Source: RGUW01 sp049421025 (GTDB lineage: Bacteria > Cyanobacteriota > Cyanobacteriia > PCC-6307 > Cyanobiaceae). Taken from it: DNA of 42,338 bases. The stretch covers positions 1-42,338 of the forward strand of contig JBMSMG010000008.1 in NCBI GenBank assembly GCA_049421025.1, given 5' to 3'. The notes under the pieces are model-generated. The model saw nothing but the letters and a program-made list of their open reading frames with translations. It searched no databases and was not told where the DNA came from. Made by a program: the position numbers and the translations under genes. The first letter of the stretch is position 1; each line of letters starts with the position of its first letter. Shown here one piece after another: positions 8,261 to 15,553 of the stretch.

Positions 8261-8791
8261 ATGGCCGAAGCGCAGCTGCAGCAGTTTTTGGCCAAGGTGC
8301 AGGCGCTCAATGACTTTGTGGCCTTGAGCGAGCGCGATCCTGCGGTGCGCCAGGCCCTGGTCAGCTGCAGCAGCCACCACGAGGTGGTGGAGCTGGCACA
8401 GCGCTATGGCTTTGCGATCGGACGCCGTTGGGGCGAGGGCGATGCCGCCCCAGTGAAGGCAGGCAATGTGCTGACAGGCGAGCTACCGCCCCGGGGTGAA
8501 GAACGCATCAGCGTGCTGCTTGAAACACAGCAACTGCGGCTCGAGCGCATTCATTCGCATGCTGCCGCCAGTCCAGAGGGGTTCTGGTACGAACAGCGCG
8601 AGCATGAATGGGTGCTGCTGCTGCAAGGCAGTGCCCTGGTCCAACTGGACGGAGAACCAGCGCCCCGCAGCCTGAGCCGCGGTGACCAACTGCTGATTCC
8701 TGCAGGGCAGAAGCACCGAGTGGTGGCTACGGATCCCGATCCTGGAACGATCTGGCTAGCTCTTTTTTGGAGCCCAGACGGGGCCGGTTGA
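8261..8791 (+). CDS. Nif11-like domain fused to a cupin
   Basis: 176 aa. Residues about 3-55 look like a Nif11 (N11P-type) module: FLAKVQALNDFVALSERDP, a short linker, and VVELAQRYGFAIG, the spacing seen in Nif11 leader peptides. The rest, from about residue 70, is a single-domain cupin with a His-x-His-type ligand region (IHSHAAASPEGFWYEQREHEW) and a second conserved box GDQLLIPAGQKHRV. Nif11 domains act as leaders of ribosomally made peptides (for example prochlorosins) or occur in nitrogen-fixation loci; a cupin usually binds a metal or small ligand. The C-terminus overlaps the convergent PsiE-like gene by 65 bp. The function of this fusion is unknown to me. Confidence 0.82.
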   Translation: MAEAQLQQFLAKVQALNDFVALSERDPAVRQALVSCSSHHEVVELAQRYGFAIGRRWGEGDAAPVKAGNVLTGELPPRGEERISVLLETQQLRLERIHSHAAASPEGFWYEQREHEWVLLLQGSALVQLDGEPAPRSLSRGDQLLIPAGQKHRVVATDPDPGTIWLALFWSPDGAG

Positions 8792-9203
8792 CGTTGCGCA
8801 CCAACCAGTAGGCACCAGCTAGAGCCAGCACGGCCACCCCAAGGCCGGCCAGCAGCTGCGGCTTGTTCTCTGACCCTGGGGGCAGCACGATGACTTTTCG
8901 GGCCACGGCCGTCATCGCCGTGATCAACACCAGCTCGATCTGAACCACGTGGCGGCGCACGTAGGAGGTGATGTTCTGCAGCACCTCAACAGCAATCAAC
9001 AGGTTCAGCAGATCACCCAAGACCTTGATCAACTTGTCGCTGATCCAGGTGGTCTGGGGATTGAACAAGGCCCAAAAGACCTGGGTCATCAACTGAACGG
9101 TGGCCACGATCATGACCACCAACAGCACCCCGCCAAGAACCTTGGCGAGCAGGCGCTCCGAGCCGTCGACTAGGCCCAGATAGCGATTGTCGTCAAACAC
9201 CAT
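8727..9203 (-). CDS. PsiE-like (phosphate-starvation-inducible family) membrane protein
   Basis: 158 aa, ATG start. Four hydrophobic helices can be seen: about residues 20-45, 62-82 (LGDLLNLLIAVEVLQNITSY), 90-107 and 118-137. The RRHVVQIELVLITAMTAVARKVI segment is the conserved core of the PsiE family. Despite the name, the role of PsiE proteins is not established. The C-terminal tail after the last helix is basic and includes ARSFQDRDP. It lies head-on against the Nif11-cupin gene with a 65-bp overlap of coding sequence, and upstream of it on the same strand is a small secreted protein. Confidence 0.8.
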   Translation of the reverse strand: MVFDDNRYLGLVDGSERLLAKVLGGVLLVVMIVATVQLMTQVFWALFNPQTTWISDKLIKVLGDLLNLLIAVEVLQNITSYVRRHVVQIELVLITAMTAVARKVIVLPPGSENKPQLLAGLGVAVLALAGAYWLVRNVNRPRLGSKKELARSFQDRDP

Positions 9204-9217
9204 CAGCCCCAGAGCGC

Positions 9218-9487
9218 TCAGTTACCGAAGGGGGTGTAGCTGGGCTTGGCCGGGGTATCACCGGGCGGGTTCACCAACTGGGTGTCGCAGGTGATCGCCC
9301 CAGTGGCTGGATCAGTGACGCAGTTCTTGGGCTCCACCTTGGTCTGGCTGCCGACCGAGCTGCCAGGGCCAAGCATGTACTGCTGCACCTGAGCCGCGGC
9401 GGGTTCAACAGCGATAGCAACCGCTGCCAGCACAGAGCCAAGGGTCAGGGGCGCAACCAGACAGGAGCGCAGCATCGATCTGTTCAT
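9218..9487 (-). CDS. Small secreted protein, unknown
   Basis: 89 aa from the ATG at 9487; the frame is open to 9532 but the later start gives a clean signal peptide (MNRSMLRSCLV..., hydrophobic core, AAA-Q cleavage near residue 32). The mature part is about 57 residues, rich in Pro, Gly, Thr and Val, with two Cys (NCVTDPATGAITCDT) eight or nine residues apart that could form a disulphide in the periplasm. I do not recognise a family. It sits between two minus-strand genes. Confidence 0.6.
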   Translation of the reverse strand: MNRSMLRSCLVAPLTLGSVLAAVAIAVEPAAAQVQQYMLGPGSSVGSQTKVEPKNCVTDPATGAITCDTQLVNPPGDTPAKPSYTPFGN

Positions 9488-9547
9488 GCAGGTGGACACA
9501 CTATGGCGAGCGCCATCGCCAATGGGGTCCAACCTGTTGGCGATCGT

Positions 9548-9907
9548 TTAGTGCGACTGCTCGTGCTGCTGCTCGTTGCGAATGTCCTGCAGCAACAGAT
9601 CCAGCTGCTCGAGCGAACCGCTCAGCGCAGGTGGCAGCTGTTGATCGGTCCCCTCACCAAGCCGGCCCAGCACGGCGGCCTGATCTTCGCCGTGCCATTG
9701 ACCCTCAATGGCACACAGCTGCGCCACCAGATCGCTGAGCCCGCCACGGGTGTATGTGCGATGCAGGGCATCAACCAGCACCGGCATGCGCACCGAGCCC
9801 GCCCGCAGTGAACGGCGCAGATCGGCCTGGGTGCGGCCGGCGTGGCGCAGCCAGTCCTTGAGGAAGGACTGCAGATCATCGAGCTGCTGCGGGGTCAGGG
9901 TGGTCAT
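9548..9907 (-). CDS. Conserved-looking cytoplasmic protein, unknown
   Basis: 119 aa, ATG start, no signal peptide and no membrane segment. The sequence is mostly helical: an N-terminal LTPQQLDDLQSFLKDWLR helix, then HAGRTQADLRRSLRAGS, which resembles the turn and second helix of a small DNA-binding or cyanobacterial adaptor-like domain, and an acidic, Gln-rich C-terminus ending EQQHEQSH. It lies 48 bp downstream of the sigma factor on the same strand and may be expressed with it. Function unknown. Confidence 0.6.
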   Translation of the reverse strand: MTTLTPQQLDDLQSFLKDWLRHAGRTQADLRRSLRAGSVRMPVLVDALHRTYTRGGLSDLVAQLCAIEGQWHGEDQAAVLGRLGEGTDQQLPPALSGSLEQLDLLLQDIRNEQQHEQSH

Positions 9908-9955
9908 GACCGTGAAGCTGCAATCGCCATCGCGAGCAGCCAGCAGGCTAGGCGC

Positions 9956-10879
9956 TCAATCGCACTCCACCAGACCACTCTCAAGGCCAGCGCGGCGCAA
10001 CTTGCGCAGAGCCCGTTGCACCACCTGGCGGCAGTACTCGCGGCTACAGCCGAGCTGACGAGCCACCTCGGCCAAGGTGCGCCATTCGTGGCTGCCATCG
10101 AGGCCGAAGCGCAACATGATCACGGTGCGTTCCTTGGGGGTCAGACAGGCGCGCTCCAGCAGCGCCCAGACCGCTGTGATGCGTTCAGCAATTTCAGCGC
10201 GCTCGAGCGGCGGCAATTCGGCTGAAGGCAACACATCGACCAGCTCCGATGGATCGGATTTGGATTTCACCACGCCCTGCAACGACACGGTGACACTGCG
10301 CAGCTCACAAGCGAGCAATTCTTCGACTTCGTCCTTGCTCAGTCGCAGCTGATGGGCCAGGGCTGCCGCATTGGGAAGCACACCATGGTTCTGCAGATAA
10401 CGGGCCTTGGCAGCACGAATCTTGGTGAGCTTCTCGTTGACATTGACAGGAATGCGAATCGTGCGGCTCTGGGTCGAAAGGGCACGATTGAGACCCTGCC
10501 TGATCCACCAGTAGGCATAGGTGCTGAAGCGATGGCCGCGGGTGGGGTCATACTTTTCAACCGCGCGGGTGAGGCCCAAAGTGCCCTCTTGAATGAGATC
10601 GAGAAGATCAAGCCCTTTGCCCTGGTAGCGCTTGGCCAGATTCACTACCAAGCGCAGGTTGGCTGTGATCATGTGATTCTTGGCACGCTCGCCAAGGCGC
10701 AGGGTGCGGCGCTCGAGTTCGTTGTACTCGCAAGCAGGCCCTTGTCCGCCGGCAGTGGCACAGCGCTCGTGCAGAGCAACCATGGCCTGAACCTTGCGGC
10801 CCAGGGTGAGTTCCTGCTCAGGGGAGAGCAATTGATGGCGACCGATCTCACCGAGATAGGCGCTCAATGAGCTAGCCAT
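9956..10879 (-). CDS. Group 2 sigma-70 factor (RpoD-like)
   Basis: 307 aa from the ATG at 10879, giving the usual MASSLSAYLGEIGRHQLLS beginning; the frame stays open upstream to 10951 but that part is unlike a sigma factor. Region 1.2 (residues about 4-35), region 2 with NLRLVVNLAKRYQGKGL and the -10-recognition helix STYAYWWIRQ, region 3 and region 4 with the helix-turn-helix TLAEVARQLGCSREYCRQV are all present, and region 1.1 is lacking, as expected for non-essential cyanobacterial group 2 sigma factors that direct stress or circadian promoters. The member (SigB, SigC, SigD and so on) cannot be fixed from this reading. Upstream, 187 bp separate it from the divergent DUF2214 gene. Confidence 0.95.
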   Translation of the reverse strand: MASSLSAYLGEIGRHQLLSPEQELTLGRKVQAMVALHERCATAGGQGPACEYNELERRTLRLGERAKNHMITANLRLVVNLAKRYQGKGLDLLDLIQEGTLGLTRAVEKYDPTRGHRFSTYAYWWIRQGLNRALSTQSRTIRIPVNVNEKLTKIRAAKARYLQNHGVLPNAAALAHQLRLSKDEVEELLACELRSVTVSLQGVVKSKSDPSELVDVLPSAELPPLERAEIAERITAVWALLERACLTPKERTVIMLRFGLDGSHEWRTLAEVARQLGCSREYCRQVVQRALRKLRRAGLESGLVECD

Positions 10880-11066
10880 GGTGAGGCTGCAAACTGAATT
10901 GAACCTAAGGGCATTTTTCGGCCAATAAAAAACCAACTGAAAAGCTTCCAACTTTCACAATTGCTACCCAACTACAGGTTTGCTTTGCGATTGCAACTCG
11001 GTGTGATCGACGGACCCCATCACGTGCGAGCTACGGTCAGCCCTAATCCCCCCTTCTGCTGCCTCC

Positions 11067-11558
11067 ATGTCCACGCTTGCCGCCATCGCCCCTGACGTGT
11101 TGCAACGGGCGGGTGTGGCCTATGTGCACTATCTGAGCTTCATGCTCTGCTTTGGCGCCCTGGTGCTCGAGCGCCGACTGATCAAGGCCAACCCCAACAA
11201 GCAGGAAGCCACCTTGATGGTGATCACCGATGTGGTGTACGGCATGGCCGCACTGGCCTTGCTGGTGAGCGGCATTTTGCGGGTGCTGTATTTCGGCCAG
11301 GGCAGCGCCTTCTACACCGAGAACCCTCTGTTCTGGTGGAAGGTGGGCCTGTACCTGAGCGTGGGTGCACTGTCGCTGTACCCAACGATTACCTACATCT
11401 TGTGGGCGATTCCGCTGCGCAAAGGCGAGTTGCCCCAGGTCAGCGAAGCGCTGGCCAACCGCCTGGCCTGGATCCTCAACATTGAGCTGGCTGGCTTTGC
11501 CGCCATCCCGCTGATGGCCACCTTGATGGCGCGGGGGGTTGGTCTGCCGGCGGCCTGA
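11067..11558 (+). CDS. DUF2214 family membrane protein
   Basis: 163 aa with four predicted membrane helices (about 17-37, 52-75, 90-112 and 138-158). The residues PLFWWKVGLYLSVGALSLYPT and the charged segment LERRLIKANPNKQEA between helices 1 and 2 match the cyanobacterial and proteobacterial DUF2214 pattern. No function is established for the family. The stop overlaps the start of the metalloprotease gene by a single base (TGATG), which points to coupled translation. Confidence 0.82.
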   Translation: MSTLAAIAPDVLQRAGVAYVHYLSFMLCFGALVLERRLIKANPNKQEATLMVITDVVYGMAALALLVSGILRVLYFGQGSAFYTENPLFWWKVGLYLSVGALSLYPTITYILWAIPLRKGELPQVSEALANRLAWILNIELAGFAAIPLMATLMARGVGLPAA

Positions 11559-12334
11559 TGGCAGGCACACCTCTCAAAGCGTTGGTGGCCTTAGTGGCCC
11601 TGCTGGCGCTCAGTCCCCAGGGCCAGGGCGCCCAGGCCGGCAGCTGCCCGGCTATGACGGCCAGCACACCCCTACCGTTGCCCACAACCGCAGCAAGCCT
11701 GCCGCAAGAGCAGGCTGCGGGCACCTATAGCGACCAACTGATGCCGACGCCGGCGGGCTGGCCTGTGCGCGATCACTGGTGCGTGTGGATTGAACCGGCG
11801 CGAGCCGCAGCCGGCAGTGCCGCACTGTTGCGTGAGCAACAGTGGCTTGCGGCCATGGAAGCGGCCCTGGCCGAGTGGCAGCAACTGCTGGCCATCACCC
11901 GTGTCAGCCAGAGCGATCAAGCCCAGGTGCGCATCTGGCGGCGGCGGCCACCCCTGCAACGCCTTGGCGATGGTCGCACCCGCGCCAGCAACGGTCGGGC
12001 CTTACTGGCGCTGCTCGTGGTGGAGCGGGATCAACGCTGGCAGGCCGAGCCGCAGGTGGAGGTGTTGATCGGCACCACCCAGGCACCCTTGGCGCTGCAG
12101 GCCACCGCCCTGCACGAGCTGGGTCACGCCTTTGGATTGTGGGGCCACAGCGAGCACAGCAGTGATGCCATGGCCGTGCACGCAGGCGCCCAGCAGGTGC
12201 TGCGCCTCAGCCAGCGCGATCGTCAGACGATGCAATGGCTGCTGCGTCAGAGCGGCCGCTTGCAGACACCAGCAAAGCCGCCAGAAAACCCAGCAACTGC
12301 ACGATCACCACTGACGGCCCCGACGGCAGATTGA
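11558..12334 (+). CDS. Secreted zinc metalloprotease (matrixin-like)
   Basis: 258 aa. The N-terminus is a signal peptide (hydrophobic LKALVALVALLAL, cleavage near GAQA). The zinc site is HELGHAFGLWGH at residues 186-197, with the downstream SSDAMAVHA providing the Met-turn. The third His is one residue further than in the strict HExxHxxGxxH metzincin motif; I have seen the same spacing in other cyanobacterial predicted peptidases. A pro-like part with Cys30 and Cys76-ish positions precedes the domain. The enzyme probably acts in the periplasm or outside the cell. Its last 128 bp overlap the convergent znuB frame, an unusually long overlap. Confidence 0.82.
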   Translation: MAGTPLKALVALVALLALSPQGQGAQAGSCPAMTASTPLPLPTTAASLPQEQAAGTYSDQLMPTPAGWPVRDHWCVWIEPARAAAGSAALLREQQWLAAMEAALAEWQQLLAITRVSQSDQAQVRIWRRRPPLQRLGDGRTRASNGRALLALLVVERDQRWQAEPQVEVLIGTTQAPLALQATALHELGHAFGLWGHSEHSSDAMAVHAGAQQVLRLSQRDRQTMQWLLRQSGRLQTPAKPPENPATARSPLTAPTAD

Positions 12335-13076
12335 ACAACCCCGAGGCCAACAGACCCAACACCGCACCGCCAGAGCCCAGACAGCAGGCCAACGCCACAT
12401 AAGCGTTGAAACTGCGGCTCACCAACCGCGCGGCACTGGCGGGGATCACCACAAAGGCACTGATCAACAGCACCCCGACTGCCTTGATCGACAGGGCCAC
12501 CACCAACGCCAACAGCACCACAAACCACAAGCGCTCGCGCTCGGCGGCGATGCCGCGCGAGCGAGCCAGAGGCTCATCGAGACTCAGCAGGATCTGGCGG
12601 CGGCGGGTCATCCCGAGATAGAGCGCCGCCACAGCCAACAGCAGCGCCAACAGGGCCAAATCAAGCCAACTCACCGCCAAAATGTCGCCAAAGAGCAACT
12701 GCTCGAGACTGGCGCCTGGCATTGGCATGCGGCTCAAGGCCACCACGGCAATGGCCAGCGACGACGAATAAATGATGTTGAGCAGGGCATCGGCGCTGAG
12801 CCGGCTGCGCTCGATCAAGCGGCTCACCAGCAGCGCAAAAATCACCGCAAAGGGGATCAGCACCAACGTGGGGTTGATGCCAAGGACCACCCCCAGGGTC
12901 AGCCCCAGCAGCGCTGAGTGGCCCAGCGCATCACTAAAAAACGACAACTGACGCAGCACCGCCACGCTGCCGAGCAGACCACCAAGGGCACCGGTGAGCA
13001 CCCCGGCCAATAAGGCCCGTTGCATGAACGGCAGCGCTAGCAGCACCACAAGCGATGTGCCTTCGGCAGCGTTCAC
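12207..13076 (-). CDS. znuB: Zinc/manganese ABC transporter permease
   Basis: 289 aa from the GTG at 13076, which overlaps the znuC stop by four bases (GTGA); the upstream frame to 13208 lies inside znuC and is not needed. Seven to nine hydrophobic helices and the ABC-3 family segment DALGHSALLGLTLGVVLGINP, which contacts the ATPase, are clear. It forms the inner-membrane channel that imports Zn(II), with ATP hydrolysis by ZnuC. The binding protein ZnuA is encoded separately at about 19.2-20.1 kb. The C-terminal 42 codons overlap the convergent metalloprotease gene. Zn versus Mn specificity rests on the Zur-type regulator beside znuA. Confidence 0.92.
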   Translation of the reverse strand: MNAAEGTSLVVLLALPFMQRALLAGVLTGALGGLLGSVAVLRQLSFFSDALGHSALLGLTLGVVLGINPTLVLIPFAVIFALLVSRLIERSRLSADALLNIIYSSSLAIAVVALSRMPMPGASLEQLLFGDILAVSWLDLALLALLLAVAALYLGMTRRRQILLSLDEPLARSRGIAAERERLWFVVLLALVVALSIKAVGVLLISAFVVIPASAARLVSRSFNAYVALACCLGSGGAVLGLLASGLFNLPSGPSVVIVQLLGFLAALLVSASGRSDAAAIASSDDRAG

Positions 13077-13852
13077 GGCTGCACCTCCTTGGTGCCGTGA
13101 TGGTGGTGATGCACCGGTACGTAGCCGCGGCCGTAAAGGCGCTCGAGCTCGGGCGGCGCCAGGGCGTGGCCAGGTGCACCGCTGCAGCGCAGGCTGCGGT
13201 TGAGGCACAGCACCCGATCACAGCTGCGGCGGACCATCTCCAGGTCATGGGAAACCTGCAAGATCGTCCAGCCCTGGGAGCGGCGCAGCTGGGCCAGCAG
13301 GCTGTGAAAGTGCTCGGTGGCCTGCACATCAAGGCCGGCCTGGGGCTCATCGAGCAGCAGCAGCTGGCGCGGGCGCACCACACAAAACGCCAGCAGCACC
13401 CGCTTGAGCTGTCCGGCTGATAGCTCGCTCAACAGCAACCGTGAAAGGTGGTGACAACCACAGAGCTGCAGGGCATCGGCAGTCGCCTCGCGCCGCTCTC
13501 GCCTTCCAGCAGCAGCAATTGGACCACTCCAGCCAAGCGCCACAAACTCGGCAACGGTCAAGGGCAAGCGGCCGCGGGGTGCAACTTGCTGCGGCAAGTA
13601 GGCAATCTGAGCACGCACCCCAGGGGGCAATTCGCCCTGCGGCCCCAGCTCCTGGCCCAACACCCGAACGCTGCCCTGCTGCCTGGGGATCAGCCCGAGC
13701 ACCGCCTGCACCAGCGTGCTCTTACCCGCTCCATTAGGGCCAACCAAGGCTGTATCGCTCTGGGGCGTGAGCGCAAAACTGACGTCATCCACCACAAGCT
13801 GAGAGCCCAGGCGAACGCTTAGGTGACTGACATCGAGAATCGTTTCACCCAT
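13073..13852 (-). CDS. znuC: Zinc/manganese ABC transporter ATP-binding protein
   Basis: 259 aa. Walker A GPNGAGKST (about residues 38-46), Q-loop AYLPQQVAP, signature LSAGQLKRV (variant of LSGGQ), Walker B LLLLDEP and the switch His in VSHDLEMV are all present. The C-terminus carries a run of five His (VPVHHHHHG), a common decoration in zinc-transport proteins. It powers ZnuB, to which it is translationally coupled. The start codon is separated by only 37-85 bp from the divergent linker gene, so the promoter is squeezed in there. A degraded Fur-family-like sequence covers the start codon itself but I do not claim it as an operator. Confidence 0.95.
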   Translation of the reverse strand: MGETILDVSHLSVRLGSQLVVDDVSFALTPQSDTALVGPNGAGKSTLVQAVLGLIPRQQGSVRVLGQELGPQGELPPGVRAQIAYLPQQVAPRGRLPLTVAEFVALGWSGPIAAAGRRERREATADALQLCGCHHLSRLLLSELSAGQLKRVLLAFCVVRPRQLLLLDEPQAGLDVQATEHFHSLLAQLRRSQGWTILQVSHDLEMVRRSCDRVLCLNRSLRCSGAPGHALAPPELERLYGRGYVPVHHHHHGTKEVQP

Positions 13853-13889
13853 GACCTCAGGCTAGGAGCGAGCCGCCGCAGCGCAAAGT

Positions 13890-14321
13890 TTGCGAGACAT
13901 TGCGAGCCATGAAAGCGAGCGCATTGCCTGGTCGATCGTGATCGCCCAACAAGGGCTGCCGGGCTTTGTTGACGCCCTGCTCGATTCGACTGAGTACATC
14001 GAAGCCTTTGGCGACGATCTGGTTCCTGACCAGCGCTCACGCGTGCTGGCGGGCCAGGCCACCGGCACCATGCCCTTCAACCAGCAGGCCCCCCGCTACG
14101 ACGGCTACTGGCGGGAAACGATGGCGCGCCGTGCCCCCGCTGGCCGCGGCACCGCCTGGACCCCCAGCGGCGGCTGGCCCCAGCCCGCCTGGTTGGCAGG
14201 CCAACCCACCCCGGCCGTGCAGAACGCCTGGCGCTGGTTTGTCGCCACCGGCGGCTTTGTGCTGACCGGCTTTGTGGTGTGGACCGCCCTGGCCATGCTG
14301 AGCACCGCCGCCCAGGGCTGA
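13890..14321 (+). CDS. Truncated phycobilisome rod-core linker with C-terminal membrane helix (CpcL-like)
   Basis: 143 aa if started at the TTG at 13890; a GTG at 13938 is the only other in-frame candidate and there is no ATG. Residues about 11-45 match the C-terminal half of the pfam00427 linker domain of CpcG-type rod-core linkers: ERIAWSIVIA, GFVDALLDSTEYIEAFGDDLVP. The first 100 or so residues of that domain are absent; upstream is a TAG only nine codons away and then znuC. After a Pro/Gly/Trp-rich stretch the protein ends in a hydrophobic helix (residues about 117-138), like the membrane tail of CpcL (CpcG2), which attaches small phycobilisomes to photosystem I. It may be a functional short derivative or a decaying gene. 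Confidence 0.7.
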   Translation: MRDIASHESERIAWSIVIAQQGLPGFVDALLDSTEYIEAFGDDLVPDQRSRVLAGQATGTMPFNQQAPRYDGYWRETMARRAPAGRGTAWTPSGGWPQPAWLAGQPTPAVQNAWRWFVATGGFVLTGFVVWTALAMLSTAAQG

Positions 14322-14330
14322 ACGCCCAGC

Positions 14331-15023
14331 TCAGGAACGCCGTGGTGCGCCCCGGCGAGAGGCCAGCACCTGCTGCACGTCGCGCCAACTGACCCCGTGG
14401 TGCGCCAGAGCCACCTGCAGGTGAAACACGATGTCGGCCGCCTCGCCGGCGATGTCTGCGGCGGCGCCGTCCTTGCAGGCCATCACAAATTCGGCGCTCT
14501 CCTCGCCGATCTTCTTAAGGATGCGGTTATCGCCGCCTTCAAGCAGCTTGTTGGTGTAACTGCCGGGCTCTGGGTTGTCGCGGCGGCCCTCGATGACCCG
14601 CATCAGCTCGGTGCAGACATCGGCCGGAGGCGGAGCCGCGGCCGCCCCACCCGCTGAGGGCTCAGGCCCGTCGTCGTAGAAGCAGCTGCGGGCACCGGTG
14701 TGACAAGCCACATCACCGCGTTGCTCAATGGTGAGCAACAGCACGTCGGCATCGCAGTCGTAGCGAAAGCCGCGCAGGGCCTGGGTGTGACCACTGGTGG
14801 CGCCTTTGTGCCACAGCTCGCCGCGCGAGCGGCTCCAGTAGTGCACCTCGCCGGTGGCGAAGGTGCGCTCGATCGCCTCGGCATTCATCCAGGCGACCAT
14901 GAGCACAGCACCATCGAGCCAGTCCTGGGCCACCGCCGGAATCAGGCCAGCGTCGTTAAAGCGCAGCACCGCCAGCAGCCGCTGGGCAGCACCGGCACCT
15001 GGCACCTGAAATGATGGAGTCAT
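14331..15023 (-). CDS. hisIE: Bifunctional phosphoribosyl-AMP cyclohydrolase / phosphoribosyl-ATP pyrophosphatase
   Basis: 230 aa. The N-terminal HisI half (residues about 1-120) has LMVAWMNAEAI, SRSRGELWHKGATSGH and the metal-binding DCDADVLLL; the Cys residues of the zinc site are in CDAD, CHTG and CFYD. The HisE half (about 130-225) has SYTNKLLEGGDNRILKKIGEE and the EAADIVFHL helix. Together they carry out the second and third steps of histidine synthesis. The gene is divergent from the QueD-like gene with 68 bp between the starts. Confidence 0.96.
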   Translation of the reverse strand: MTPSFQVPGAGAAQRLLAVLRFNDAGLIPAVAQDWLDGAVLMVAWMNAEAIERTFATGEVHYWSRSRGELWHKGATSGHTQALRGFRYDCDADVLLLTIEQRGDVACHTGARSCFYDDGPEPSAGGAAAAPPPADVCTELMRVIEGRRDNPEPGSYTNKLLEGGDNRILKKIGEESAEFVMACKDGAAADIAGEAADIVFHLQVALAHHGVSWRDVQQVLASRRGAPRRS

Positions 15024-15091
15024 TCGCCTTCGTGCGGCTGCCCTGATCTTGTCGCAGGGGCCTGCCTGCGCTCCAGTGCCTGCGACCGGTC

Positions 15092-15553
15092 ATGACCGCC
15101 GCCTACAGCTGCTCCAAAACCTTCAGCGGGTTCCCGTGCACCCACCGGCAGTGGCAACACAGCGGCCACTGCCGGTTTGTGCATGGCTACAGCCGCAGCT
15201 TCACCTGCTGGTTTACCGCCCGCGCGCTCGATACCTGCGGTTTTGTGGTCGATTTCTCCAGCCTCAAGGAGCTGGAAGCCCAGCTGATCGAGCAGTTTGA
15301 TCACACCTTTTTGGCCAGCGCCGACGACCCGCTGCTGCCGACCTGGCGCAGCCTGCATGAGCAAGGAGCCCTCGATCTGCGCGTCATGGACAACGTGGGC
15401 ATGGAGTCCAGTGCCCAGCTGGTGTGGCACTGGGCCAACGCGCTGCTGCATCGGCGCGATGGCGGCCGCAGCTGCTGCTTCAAGGTCGAAGCCCGCGAAA
15501 ACGAAAAGAACGCCGCTTGCTACGAAGCTGTGCCCAGCTGGTTCAGCAACTGA
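15092..15553 (+). CDS. 6-carboxytetrahydropterin synthase (QueD) / PTPS family protein
   Basis: 153 aa. The pterin-synthase fold is recognisable: CTHRQWQHSGHCRFVHGYSRSF at residues about 16-37, GFVVDFSSLK (about 50-59), FDHTFL (about 69-74) and a C-terminal VEARENEKNAACYEAV with the pterin-anchoring Glu. The catalytic Cys (in HCRFVHG) and the Asp-His pair of FDHTFL are present. The zinc site is altered: QueD has His-Gly-His and here it is His-Gly-Tyr. QueD makes the precursor of queuosine; with the changed ligand this paralogue may have another reaction. The gene ends inside the convergent GH57 gene by 34 bp. Confidence 0.82.
   Translation: MTAAYSCSKTFSGFPCTHRQWQHSGHCRFVHGYSRSFTCWFTARALDTCGFVVDFSSLKELEAQLIEQFDHTFLASADDPLLPTWRSLHEQGALDLRVMDNVGMESSAQLVWHWANALLHRRDGGRSCCFKVEARENEKNAACYEAVPSWFSN

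Noticed and set aside
10880..11066. Possible small gene or RNA between the sigma factor and DUF2214
   Set aside because: I see only AT-richer promoter-like sequence and no good start or stem-loop.
13832..13852. Fur/Zur-like sequence TGAAACGATTCTCG over the znuC start codon
   Set aside because: One base shorter than the 7-1-7 frame and explained by the coding sequence MGETILD; no palindrome.
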